From NCBI GenBank assembly GCA_030147845.1, contig JASBUN010000039.1, positions 1 to 48,133 of the forward strand: DNA of 48,133 bases, given 5' to 3'. The notes beneath the pieces were generated by a model. It searched no databases. It saw nothing but the letters and a program-made list of their open reading frames with translations, and had not been told where the DNA came from. Positions 1-6,869 of this stretch are shown here, piece after piece (position 1 is the first letter of the stretch; the number at the start of each line of letters is the position of its first letter). Position numbers and translations under genes: made by a program. Origin of the DNA: Gammaproteobacteria bacterium (lineage in GTDB: Bacteria > Pseudomonadota > Gammaproteobacteria > JASBUN01).

Positions 1-141
1 AGCCTCAGAGCGCTGGACGCATCCGATACAGAACTGGAATCTGACGTTGTCGCAGCTGACGATACACTTCCCGGGCAGACTGGATGAGTACATCAGCCTC
101 TGATGACGACACAGCTGACACAGAGTTTTGAACACCCTCCC
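1..141 (+). mobile_element. IS256-family insertion sequence, right end only (left part outside window)
   Basis: The first 103 bases encode the last 33 residues of a Mutator/IS256-type transposase. About 15 bases after its stop comes a segment (about 116-140) rich in ACAC/GTTTTGAACAC, which looks like the right terminal inverted repeat of this family. Elements of this family usually end a few tens of bases after the transposase stop, and that spacing fits. The left end and the target-site duplication cannot be seen. The exact outer boundary (139-141) is an estimate. Confidence 0.75.
2..103 (+). CDS. IS256-family transposase, C-terminal fragment
   Basis: Only the C-terminal 33 codons lie in the window, ending at a TGA at 101-103. 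The translated end contains RWTHPIQNW followed by a stretch like LTIHFPGRLDEY. This matches the conserved C-terminus of IS256-family DDE transposases, where a tryptophan-rich P-I-x-N-W block precedes an L-x-Q-L-x-I-x-F-x-G-R-L block. The catalytic DDE residues lie upstream, outside the window, so it cannot be told whether the element is intact. The reading frame is open to the window edge. Confidence 0.75.
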   Translation, partial: ASERWTHPIQNWNLTLSQLTIHFPGRLDEYISL

Positions 142-142
142 G

Positions 143-192
143 CGTTACGCAGGAAACGGGCTGTTTACGTTACGCAGGAAACGGGCTGTTTA
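143..192. repeat. Perfect 25-bp tandem duplication
   Basis: Positions 143-167 and 168-192 are identical 25-base units that begin CGTTACGC and end CTGTTTA. They start directly outside the right end of the IS256-family element. They lie in non-coding DNA. A duplication of this length is longer than the 8-9 bp target duplication of the IS family, so simple insertion does not explain it. Confidence 0.9.
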
Positions 193-206
193 TAAATATA
201 GGCAAT

Positions 207-222
207 TGGCAAATCAGTTGCC
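207..222 (+). promoter_or_regulatory. Sigma-54-like -24/-12 promoter element
   Basis: The sequence TGGCAAATCAGTTGCC has GG at 208-209 and GC at 220-221, ten bases apart. That is the spacing required by sigma-54 (consensus TGGCAC-N5-TTGC). The first half deviates at one base (A for C). It would fire rightward, but the next gene starts about 485 bases away. A sigma-54 activator gene sits elsewhere in the window (11267-12583). A chance match is quite possible. Confidence 0.3.
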
Positions 223-294
223 GAGCATGTCAGCGGCAGTTGTATTCATAGCGGTGCTGTCGTGTGGTCTTCAAATGCGGTGGCCTCGGATCTG

Positions 295-378
295 CTTATA
301 GTTATAACTAGTCTCAATAATATATTATAACTATTTGTTAATTTTAATATTTTTTAATATATCATGCGATAATAAACG
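295..378. other. AT-rich island
   Basis: About 80 bases are almost purely A/T, with runs such as ATATATTATAAC and TTTTTTAATATATC, in a region otherwise rich in GC. There is no ORF. Similar patches occur at about 3605-3680, 30300-30352 and 45487-45560. Such patches are typical binding sites for H-NS-like silencers or UP elements, but which applies here is not known. Confidence 0.6.
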
Positions 379-384
379 GCCGTA

Positions 385-706
385 TATAATGCACGAGAAC
401 GTGGCGCAACGACACGTTCGTTCAAGTTCGATATAGCCGGGTGCAATCACTTCATTCGCCTTTTCGGTGCAGTAGCGCGACCGGTGGCGCACCTGACGAT
501 CGTGACTTCAGGCATTCAACGCGCCTTGCGCCGTCGCGGCCGCATATCAGGCAACCGGGCAAGCCCAATGTAGGGTTATTTTAAGTGCTACGGCCACGTC
601 CGTCTGGCGGTTATGGCAAAATACGTAGCGGCTCATACAGTTTTGCTCAAGTCTGCCGCCAACCATCATGTTACTAAATCTTTTCACCCGCCGCAGGAGG
701 TCTCAA
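385..706 (+). promoter_or_regulatory. Possible promoter and long leader of the small Asp-rich protein gene
   Basis: A perfect TATAAT lies at 385-390, without a convincing -35 box. It is followed at once by an inverted repeat, GAACGTG at 397-403 and CACGTTC at 413-419, that would fold at the very 5' end of a transcript. The remaining stretch to the ribosome-binding site at 695-700 is non-coding. If the promoter is real the leader is about 310 nt, long enough for a regulatory RNA. I see no known riboswitch. Confidence 0.3.
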
Positions 707-898
707 ATGGCTATTGGTAGTATTTCCGGTGTCACACCGCCAGCACCACAAGTCAATACTAATGCGGTGAAACCGCGTAAGGACAGCGATGGCGACCACG
801 ATAACAGCAAAGCCGGCGAAGTTGAAAAAGCGGCTGCGCAACCGGCGAACATATCCTCTTCGTCGACCGTGGGGAGCCTGATTAATACCAAGGCATGA
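707..898 (+). CDS. Small Asp-rich hypothetical protein (63 aa)
   Basis: A strong AGGAGG (695-700) lies six bases before ATG 707. This decides the start over an ATG at 668 in the same frame, which has no ribosome-binding site. The 63-residue product has a proline patch (VTPPAP), an acidic DSDGDHDNS motif at about residues 27-35 that resembles a calcium-binding loop, an Ala/Ser-rich middle, and the C-terminus TVGSLINTKA. There is no signal peptide or membrane segment. From memory, small proteobacterial proteins with a D-x-D-G-D core and a V-G-x-L-I-N-T-x-A tail exist, all of unknown function. It stands alone, between an IS end and a 530-base gap. Calcium binding is only a guess from the motif. 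Confidence 0.65.
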   Translation: MAIGSISGVTPPAPQVNTNAVKPRKDSDGDHDNSKAGEVEKAAAQPANISSSSTVGSLINTKA

Positions 899-1373
899 GT
901 GAGTCGCGGCGGACGTTCCGCTTGAGACCGGCCCACATTGGCTCGGACTTGAGCGGAATAACGCACGCGGCATTTCCGCTAGCCGGCTCGGTTACATGCC
1001 ACGTTTTCAGCCCTCAGCCGCGTCTGGCACTGTTATCGTCGTTGCATATGAGCGCGTAAGCGCTATCCAGGCATAGCCGTATCGTTGGGTGACTGTTTTA
1101 TCTTTTATCCACCTGAGTATCCTGCCAATAACCTGCCAATAACCTGTCAGCCAAGCACGTTCGCTGGACACATTGGCTTAGCGAGTATGTGGTTTTTTCG
1201 CTCAGCGCGTGTCGATCACGTAGTTCCACACATGCATAGCGTGGGTTGATACTCGCCGGAATGCTAACGCCCCTCCCCCATATCAGCCCGGCCTGTTTTC
1301 ATCACACCCGTTAGCGCGCCCTATTTTGTTGGTCGGCACCCTTGCCATAACAGCCAACCGTGTCTAAATTTTT
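899..1373. other. Non-coding stretch with direct repeats and a weak terminator-like hairpin
   Basis: I find no credible gene here. It holds a short hairpin (AGCGC 1051-1055 with GCGCT 1060-1064, loop GTAA). It also holds a direct repeat of CCTGCCAATAA (1121-1131 and 1132-1142) followed by a partial third copy. A weak stem CACAT/ATGTG (1169-1173, 1187-1191) is followed by six Ts (1193-1198) and could end transcription of the small gene upstream, though the stem is short and the loop long. Confidence 0.45.
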
Positions 1374-1394
1374 ATATATGTAATTTACATATAT
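1374..1394. promoter_or_regulatory. Palindromic operator, probably for the PadR regulator
   Basis: ATATATGTAA (1374-1383) and TTACATATAT (1385-1394) form a perfect 10+1+10 inverted repeat. It sits 35 bases before the aldolase start and overlaps the AT-rich promoter zone. PadR-family repressors commonly bind AT-rich palindromes built on ATGT...ACAT. The gene for a PadR protein is second in the operon that follows, so autoregulation is the natural reading. The palindrome is seen; its partner is inferred. Confidence 0.6.
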
Positions 1395-1428
1395 GTATCA
1401 TTGACATTTTTTAAGGAGGGCATTTCCG

Positions 1429-2091
1429 ATGAGCCAAAATACCCCCACACGTGAACAAGATCTGATCCGAGTTGCCGATGCGCTTTGTCAGCGGGGCCTG
1501 CTGTTTCGCGGCGCGCACGCTAACCTTTCCGCTCGGGCCGATGATCGCGTGCTGATTACCCGCGGCGGGTCTGTCGCCAAGCTGCGCACCGAGGACCTTG
1601 CCTGGCTACCGCTTTCGACCCAGGACAGACATGAAGATTTCGATGCCAATTACCGCGAAATCATTAACATGCACACCAAGTTATACCAGCACCGTAATGA
1701 CGTCGGAGCGATCATCCATTGTCATCCGGCGCATGTGGCAGCGTTCGCCGTCGCTCACCAACCGATTCCAGCGGTATACGAACCGTTGTTGCGCCAGGGC
1801 ATACACACTGACGTGCCGGTCGTCGCCTGGGCACCACGCGGCTCGGAGGCGTCGGTTAACGGCATTATCGATGCCTTTTCTGCGCCCGAAACGGTTGCCG
1901 TACTGTTGGCCAATCATGGCGTGTTGGTTACTGGCGCCGATATTGAAAACGCCCTCGACCGTCTGACTGCCCTCGAAGAGACCGCAGAACTGGTGCTGCA
2001 TGCGCATGCGCTCGGCGGCGCCAAACCGCTGCCGGAAGCCGCCTACCATGAGGTAGCTGAGCGCATGCAACAGTACCGGAAGGCTTCGTGA
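1429..2091 (+). CDS. Class II aldolase/adducin-family protein
   Basis: This 220-residue protein has the full length of the class II aldolase fold (fuculose-phosphate aldolase, AraD, MtnB group). The N-terminus has GAHANLSAR and ITRGG, which match the substrate-phosphate loop. The zinc site is visible as IIHCHPAHV (H residues near 98-103) with a third histidine in NHGVLV near residue 165 and a glutamate in the helix after it. Members cleave or epimerise sugar phosphates or dehydrate methylthioribulose phosphate; the exact substrate cannot be told. AAGGAGGG lies just before the ATG. The gene overlaps the PadR gene by 4 bases and leads a three-gene operon behind a palindromic operator. Confidence 0.85.
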   Translation: MSQNTPTREQDLIRVADALCQRGLLFRGAHANLSARADDRVLITRGGSVAKLRTEDLAWLPLSTQDRHEDFDANYREIINMHTKLYQHRNDVGAIIHCHPAHVAAFAVAHQPIPAVYEPLLRQGIHTDVPVVAWAPRGSEASVNGIIDAFSAPETVAVLLANHGVLVTGADIENALDRLTALEETAELVLHAHALGGAKPLPEAAYHEVAERMQQYRKAS

Positions 2092-2468
2092 GCACGAAGG
2101 AGCGGAATCGCCAAGGGCGCCATCTCGCCAGCTTCGCGCTGCTCCTCCTGGCGGAGGAGCCGGCGCACGGACTGGCCCTGCATCGTAGCATCCATAATCT
2201 ATTACCGACGGGCCTCAGGGTTGACGCCGGCAACTTGTATCGGCTACTGCGTGAAATGGAAGCACGCGGATCGCTACGTTCCCACTGGCGCACCGATGGC
2301 AGCGGAGCCGCCCGACGCGTTTACGAAATCACCGATGCCGGCCTCGAGGAACTTGGCGAATGGCGCCAAGACATCGCTCGGCGGCGTGAGGCGTTCGATC
2401 TATTTATACAGCGCTATGACGCTCTGCCTGCAATGCCGGACTCATCGACCGAGGAAATCGCAACATGA
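2088..2468 (+). CDS. PadR-family transcriptional regulator
   Basis: This 126-residue protein starts at a GTG that overlaps the TGA of the aldolase gene. It has the winged-helix signature of PadR repressors: a hydrophobic helix (ASFALLLLAEEPAHG), the recognition segment with VDAGNLYRLLREME, and the wing with RRVYEITDAG at residues of about 80-90. A short C-terminal helix would form the dimer. PadR proteins bind small phenolic or hydrophobic ligands and repress adjacent genes. Being inside the operon, it probably controls the perfect palindrome at 1374-1394. The ligand is unknown, possibly the substrate of one of its two enzyme neighbours. Confidence 0.85.
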   Translation: MSTKERNRQGRHLASFALLLLAEEPAHGLALHRSIHNLLPTGLRVDAGNLYRLLREMEARGSLRSHWRTDGSGAARRVYEITDAGLEELGEWRQDIARRREAFDLFIQRYDALPAMPDSSTEEIAT

Positions 2469-2863
2469 ACGAATCTGCCATAGAAGCGCGCTACCGCGAC
2501 CTGTTCGGCAACGTGCCCGACGGCGTGCGCCAACGCATCGAGCTGGCTCGTCTGGCCGGCCGCGGCTCGGCGCTCGAGGTGATTGAAAATTTCCGCGACA
2601 CACTGATTCACCACAACCCACTCGAACGGAAAATCCAGCAACTGGTCCATCTCGGCATGCTGTTGGCGCTCGGGCATGAAGCAGCCGCCCGATTGCACGC
2701 GCATGCGGCCGTCAGCGCCGGTGCGAGTCCAGCCGAGTTACATGGGGTCTGCGAAACTGCCGCCGTTGTCGGCGGCATGCCGGCCTATAGTCTCGGCGTG
2801 CAGGTGGTGAGCGCCGCACTGCACGCAGCGTCGACCACGATGGGAGAGAACACGGACGGATAA
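2465..2863 (+). CDS. Carboxymuconolactone decarboxylase-like (CMD/AhpD fold) protein
   Basis: This 132-residue protein overlaps the PadR gene by 4 bases (ATGA). It has the helical CMD pattern: a helix with ERKIQQLVHLGMLLALG, then a segment like HAHAAVSAGASPAELHGV, then AAVVGGMPAY, which corresponds to the G-x-P-x-A region of CMD proteins. The AhpD-type CxxC disulfide is absent, so it is not a peroxidase reductant. A lactone decarboxylase or isomerase-like role is more consistent. Together with a class II aldolase and PadR it suggests a small catabolic or detoxification operon. The substrate is unknown. Confidence 0.75.
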   Translation: MNESAIEARYRDLFGNVPDGVRQRIELARLAGRGSALEVIENFRDTLIHHNPLERKIQQLVHLGMLLALGHEAAARLHAHAAVSAGASPAELHGVCETAAVVGGMPAYSLGVQVVSAALHAASTTMGENTDG

Positions 2864-2966
2864 AAGTGTCTGCTTATCCGTCGCCCGCGGCGTGGACACG
2901 ATATACGGCGCATGAAATCACGATTGCCGGATACGATTGCTGTTTTCGCCTGTGACTCTGAGCGAC

Positions 2967-3440
2967 TCAGTCGTCGTGGCGTCCGTTTCCACGCCCTTCC
3001 CCACGGCCACGATCATGCTCGTTTCCACGGTGGCGCTCATTATCGTAGCCACGCTCATCATGGTTATCGCCCTGTTCATAACGGTGCTTTCTACCTCTGT
3101 CATCGTGGTCGTGGCGGTAACGCGGCGCGTACACATTAGTGTACCAGTCGTCCCGTACGAAATAGACCGGCCGGCCGCACGCTTGGTAGCGATGGCAGTA
3201 TCGGCGCCAATGTTTGGCGTGGCCGGGTGGTACGCGCAGATAAATCGGCGCTAGACCACGGTGATGACGCTCGATCACGATCGGTTCTGCATAAATCAGC
3301 CGTGGGCGTGGGTAGTTGTTGCCGATGGTGATTTGCCCGTAAAAGCCCGGTTGCCCGATGCTAACCGAGACGCCAACGTCGGCCGCCAGCGCCGGGCTGG
3401 TTGCAAGTACGATAATTGCAGTGAGCAGAAAGCGTTTCAC
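2967..3440 (-). CDS. Secreted His/Arg/Asp-rich protein with GQPGFYG motif
   Basis: The chosen start is GTG at 3440-3438, preceded by TAGGAG at 6-7 bases. The frame stays open further upstream but has no ribosome-binding site there. The 157-residue product begins with a signal peptide (KRFLLTAIIVLATSPALA, cut before ADVG), then VSIGQPGFYGQI, an IYLRVPPGHAKHW block and a YFVRDDWY block. The last 45 or so residues are a low-complexity tail of His, Asp, Arg and Gly. Similar exported proteins of unknown function are common in beta- and gammaproteobacteria (from memory). The tail could bind metal, but that is a guess. A small palindrome, CTGAG/CTCAG (2958-2970), overlaps the stop. Confidence 0.75.
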   Translation of the reverse strand: MKRFLLTAIIVLATSPALAADVGVSVSIGQPGFYGQITIGNNYPRPRLIYAEPIVIERHHRGLAPIYLRVPPGHAKHWRRYCHRYQACGRPVYFVRDDWYTNVYAPRYRHDHDDRGRKHRYEQGDNHDERGYDNERHRGNEHDRGRGEGRGNGRHDD

Positions 3441-3752
3441 AAATAAACTCCTAAGTGACACTCGTGATACCGGGTGAAGCTTGTCGACGTACCAACCGCT
3501 AGCATAAGCGCGGAGCCGGGCGGCGTATACGGCCACAATGCTGGCGAAGCGAAAATCGTGCCGCCGCCATCGCGGCGGACGGGTGGCGTTCAAGAGTTAC
3601 GTTCTAGAGTCGGATGTTATCTATTATATTTTTTAAGAATCTATTTTAACTAATTGTAAATAAATAATTTATTATAGTTCACATGGCCACCGGATCGGGC
3701 GCTATCGCGCCGATAGTTTACGACCTATACCGATTAGCAACGGGCGATCTAT
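3441..3752. other. Intergenic stretch with AT-rich island and small inverted repeat
   Basis: This gap lies between two leftward genes. It holds the promoter region of the secreted protein and, at about 3605-3680, a very AT-rich patch (for example TTTTTTAAGAATC and AAATAAATAATTTATT). An imperfect inverted repeat, ATCGGGCG with CGCGCCGAT (about 3694-3714), lies just after the thioesterase gene stop and might mark its transcript end, although no T-run follows on the minus strand. No gene is supported. Confidence 0.5.
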
Positions 3753-4238
3753 TCATCCGTTTTTGGGTACATGGACCACATAGTTTCCCGAAAATACCAC
3801 GGCTGGCTGCTCGGGCGCTCCGATCGTCACTTCGAGCAGCAGGCGCGCCCTGTCCCGCCGCGACAGCGTGCCGAGAAACTGCGCTACCGAGTCGTCCCCC
3901 GGCAACACACAAGTTGCTTCAAAATCATCCTCTATGGCGCGTTGGTACTGAATCGAGGCATTCTGTATGACAATCTCGCCAGCCTGACGGGAGTCCGCCA
4001 ATAGCAGGCTGATCAAGCCCCACCCGGTCAGCACTGCAAGCGAATAGAGGCTACCGCCAAAGGCGGTGTGTTTATGATTGATGTTGGCGGCCAGCGGCGC
4101 ACGCAGTGTAAGCGCGCGCGCCGAGTAGCTCGATACTTCGATTTTCATACTGTGAGCCAGGGGAATTTCCGCGTGTAGTCGCTGTTGGAGTTCAAGCGCG
4201 CGACGCTGCCAATGGTCCTCGGTGATGTCGTAGTCCAC
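3753..4238 (-). CDS. YiiD-type hotdog thioesterase domain protein
   Basis: The product has about 161 residues from a GTG at 4238-4236, with GAAGAG upstream. A GTG 36 codons further up (4346) is also possible, but those residues are Arg/His-rich and unlike the family. The core contains IPLAHSMKIEV, then LAANINHKHTAFGGSLYSLAVLTGW. That is the hallmark of the thioesterase domain found at the C-terminus of E. coli YiiD/FabY, where N-x-N-H-K-x-T-A-F-G-G-S-L lines the active site. It stands here as a single domain without the acetyltransferase half. Likely role: hydrolysis or handling of acyl-CoA/ACP. No neighbour indicates a pathway. Confidence 0.75.
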   Translation of the reverse strand: MDYDITEDHWQRRALELQQRLHAEIPLAHSMKIEVSSYSARALTLRAPLAANINHKHTAFGGSLYSLAVLTGWGLISLLLADSRQAGEIVIQNASIQYQRAIEDDFEATCVLPGDDSVAQFLGTLSRRDRARLLLEVTIGAPEQPAVVFSGNYVVHVPKNG

Positions 4239-4464
4239 GCGTACTCTTCGTGCTTGGTGTAGATGAAGGAAACCGCGATTAATCCGCCGATGCGGCCGGC
4301 ACCGCGATGATACGGCTTCATTATAGGTTACGCGCGCGTCAAACACCGCATCGGCTATAGATGCGTCTGAGCTAGGAACGTGGGATAATCACGGCTTTGG
4401 CCTCGTGGCGACAAACGTGTTTTCCGCCAGGGGGTTAGCTAACGATTGAGTCGCGATAGCCAAC

Positions 4465-5427
4465 ATGAAGACCCAACCTGAGTTTGTCGGATTACGCGCA
4501 CACCTGGAGCAGGTCATCGTTGGCCAACACGCGCTCGTCGATCGCCTGATGATCGGATTGCTGACCGGTGGACACTTGCTGCTGGAGGGCGTTCCTGGCT
4601 TGGCCAAGACCACGGCTGTCAAAGCCGTGGCCGGCGGCGTGCATGCCCGCTTTCAGCGTATCCAGTTTACGCCCGATTTAATGCCGGGCGATTTGACCGG
4701 CACGGACATCTACGACCCGAATGACGGCCGCTTTCGATTCGTGCCCGGGCCGGTGTTTCACGAGATCGTATTGGCCGACGAAATCAACCGTGCACCGCCC
4801 AAGGTGCAATCGGCGTTATTGGAAGCGATGCAGGAGCACCAGGTCACGGTCGGCGGCGTCACCCATGATCTACCGGCTCTCTTTGTCGTTATGGCGACCC
4901 AAAACCCGCTCGAACAGGCCGGCACCTACCCGTTGCCGGAAGCGCAATTGGATCGGTTTTTGCTCCACGTGCGTTTGGACTACCCCAACGCCGACGACGA
5001 ATTGGAAATCCTGCGGCGCGACCGCAGCCTGCATTACGGCGCGGATAGCCCGGGCGTCGATTCGCGCCTGCATCCGGAGACGGTACTCAGGGCGCGGCGT
5101 GAAGTGGCCGAGCTGCATGTCGAGGACGTGCTGGAACGTTATATTGTTAGCCTCATATCGGCGACCCGCAGCCCCGGCGATTGGCGATCTGATTGGGCCG
5201 GGTACGTGCAGGTGGGTGCATCGCCACGCGCATCGTTGGCGCTGTTGCGCGCCGCCAGCGGCTTGGCTTATCTGCGCGGACGAGACTTCGTTATTCCTGA
5301 GGATGTGATTGAAATGGCGCCGGATGTCTTGCGGCATCGCATCATTCTCGGTTTCGAGGCACGCGCGGCGCAACTGAGCGTCGACGAACTGGTGGCTGGA
5401 TTGCTGCAGCAAGTCCCTATACCGTGA
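4465..5427 (+). CDS. moxR: MoxR-family AAA+ ATPase
   Basis: This 320-residue AAA+ protein has Walker A (GVPGLAKTT, about 42-50), Walker B with IVLADEINRAPPK (101-113), sensor 1 in MATQNPLEQAGTYPLPEAQLD, and the C-terminal lid. MoxR ATPases act as chaperones that insert cofactors or assemble complexes together with von Willebrand factor A (VWA) proteins. It heads a six-gene operon of DUF58, DUF4381, BatA, BatB and BatD, the classic Bat (Bacteroides aerotolerance) order. The GTG start of the DUF58 gene overlaps its stop by 4 bases. No clear ribosome-binding site precedes the ATG; GATAAT at 4384-4389 might be a -10 element. Confidence 0.92.
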   Translation: MKTQPEFVGLRAHLEQVIVGQHALVDRLMIGLLTGGHLLLEGVPGLAKTTAVKAVAGGVHARFQRIQFTPDLMPGDLTGTDIYDPNDGRFRFVPGPVFHEIVLADEINRAPPKVQSALLEAMQEHQVTVGGVTHDLPALFVVMATQNPLEQAGTYPLPEAQLDRFLLHVRLDYPNADDELEILRRDRSLHYGADSPGVDSRLHPETVLRARREVAELHVEDVLERYIVSLISATRSPGDWRSDWAGYVQVGASPRASLALLRAASGLAYLRGRDFVIPEDVIEMAPDVLRHRIILGFEARAAQLSVDELVAGLLQQVPIP

Positions 5428-6416
5428 TCGATGGACCAACCGCCTTGCATTGGATTCCCGATTTTGCCAAGCCCGATCCGCCCAACCGGCCGCTGCTAGA
5501 TACCCGCGAGCTGCTCGCCATAGAGTACCTGGTTCGGGACGCCCCGGACGTCGGAAGCCGTTATCGGCGCGAAATCGAGCGTTCCGTAATCGGCGACGCC
5601 AATACCCGGCGCTTGGGCCACAGTCTGGATTATGAGGAAAGCAGAGCCTACCAGAGCGGTGATGACTCGCGCTTCATAAATTGGCGCTTGACTGCGCGTA
5701 CCGGGCAGCCTTACGTGAAGATTTTCCGTGAGCAAAGTCAGCCGTGCCGTTTCGTTCTTATGGACCGGCGAACTTCGCTACGATTCGGAACGCACGTGCG
5801 TCTTAAAGTGGCACAAGCCGCCGTGGTTGCCGCGTTGGTGCTATTTGAGGCTGTTGCAGAAGGCGCCAATATCGCCGGACTATTATGCGAAAACAGCCTA
5901 TCCTGGTTACCCGAACGCGGTAGTCGAGCGGCTGCCTTGGAAAGCTTACGCGCGATCACGGCGCCGTGCCCACCCGACTTCTCTGGCGTGCACGAGTTAT
6001 CGCTCGGCGCAACGTTGCGTCAAATGGAAGCCGCGTTGCCCGCCGGCGCGGTAGTGATCCTGATCAGCGATTTTTTTGATCTGGTCGACGCGGATCGCGC
6101 CTCTCTCATGCGGCTTTCTGCGCGTCACCATGTTGCCGCGGTGCAGATATTGGACGCGGCTGAACTGGCCTTACCCGATGCCGGTCAAGTCGATTTGTCG
6201 ACGGCATCGACATGGATGCCCGTGGGCCTGAACAGCAGCGATGCCTCGACACGAGCCGCCTATACACACGCGGCTGAAGGGTTTCTCGCACAGCGCCGTC
6301 AATGGTTCAAAGCCGCCGCCATACCTTTGCTGCGCATTATGGCCGATGATGCGCTCGAGCAGGTCGCCGCACGAGTCCTGGCGATGCTCGCCGCGATCCG
6401 GCAAAGCGTTTCATAG
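5424..6416 (+). CDS. DUF58 domain protein of the Bat operon
   Basis: This 330-residue protein starts at a GTG overlapping the moxR stop. Residues of about 69-93 carry the DUF58 hallmark: DYEESRAYQSGDDSRFINWR, followed by LTARTG. Then comes a VWA-like fold with FVLMDRRTSL and a second strand VVILISDFFDL near residue 215. There is no membrane segment, so it is likely cytosolic. DUF58 proteins always travel with MoxR and are thought to link the ATPase to the membrane VWA proteins. Six bases separate it from the DUF4381 gene. Confidence 0.88.
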   Translation: MIDGPTALHWIPDFAKPDPPNRPLLDTRELLAIEYLVRDAPDVGSRYRREIERSVIGDANTRRLGHSLDYEESRAYQSGDDSRFINWRLTARTGQPYVKIFREQSQPCRFVLMDRRTSLRFGTHVRLKVAQAAVVAALVLFEAVAEGANIAGLLCENSLSWLPERGSRAAALESLRAITAPCPPDFSGVHELSLGATLRQMEAALPAGAVVILISDFFDLVDADRASLMRLSARHHVAAVQILDAAELALPDAGQVDLSTASTWMPVGLNSSDASTRAAYTHAAEGFLAQRRQWFKAAAIPLLRIMADDALEQVAARVLAMLAAIRQSVS

Positions 6417-6422
6417 GGTCGC

Positions 6423-6869
6423 GTGGTGGCCATCAGCGCTAACACCAATGCCGCGGCGACATTAATCGATTTGGCCGCCCTACCCGCGCCACCGCCAAAT
6501 ATCGGTCTGTGGACCCTATGGATACTTATCGCGCTACTGAGCACGATGTTGCTCTGCTTGTTATGGTGGCGGCGCTGGCGCCAACCTCAACGTCGGGCCA
6601 TGTGCGGGCTGAAGCAGGTAGACAAATTTTTACGTCAAGGCCGAATTGATACCCGCGCCGCGGCCTACATGATTTCACACTCGTTTCGCCAGGGTTTAGG
6701 AATCACTCGATTGGATTTTCAGCAACCGCCAGCGGGGGTCGGCATGCCCGCTTGGCGACGTGTTGTGGTTGCCTTGCGGCAGGCGTGTTATGCGCCGCCT
6801 CGACCATCAAGGGACGATGTACTGCATTTGATCCGCGAGGCGCGGCGGCAGCTGCGGCGTGCAGCGTGA
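6423..6869 (+). CDS. DUF4381 membrane protein
   Basis: The 148-residue product starts at GTG 6423, six bases after the DUF58 gene. An Ala/Pro-rich N-terminus (LAALPAPPPNIGLW) leads into one transmembrane helix (about residues 28-50, ending in WWRRWR). A cytosolic helical domain follows, with RQGRIDTRAAAYMISHSFR and a C-terminal arginine-rich helix. P-x-P-x-x-x-G-x-W before a single helix is typical of DUF4381, which is found only in Bat operons. The function is unknown, probably a membrane anchor of the complex. Its stop overlaps the GTG of the next gene. Confidence 0.8.
   Translation: MVAISANTNAAATLIDLAALPAPPPNIGLWTLWILIALLSTMLLCLLWWRRWRQPQRRAMCGLKQVDKFLRQGRIDTRAAAYMISHSFRQGLGITRLDFQQPPAGVGMPAWRRVVVALRQACYAPPRPSRDDVLHLIREARRQLRRAA

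Noticed and set aside
2912..3254. Plus-strand frames opposite the secreted protein gene
   Set aside because: They mirror the His/Arg/Asp-rich tail, giving artificial hydrophobic Val/Ile/Ala runs.
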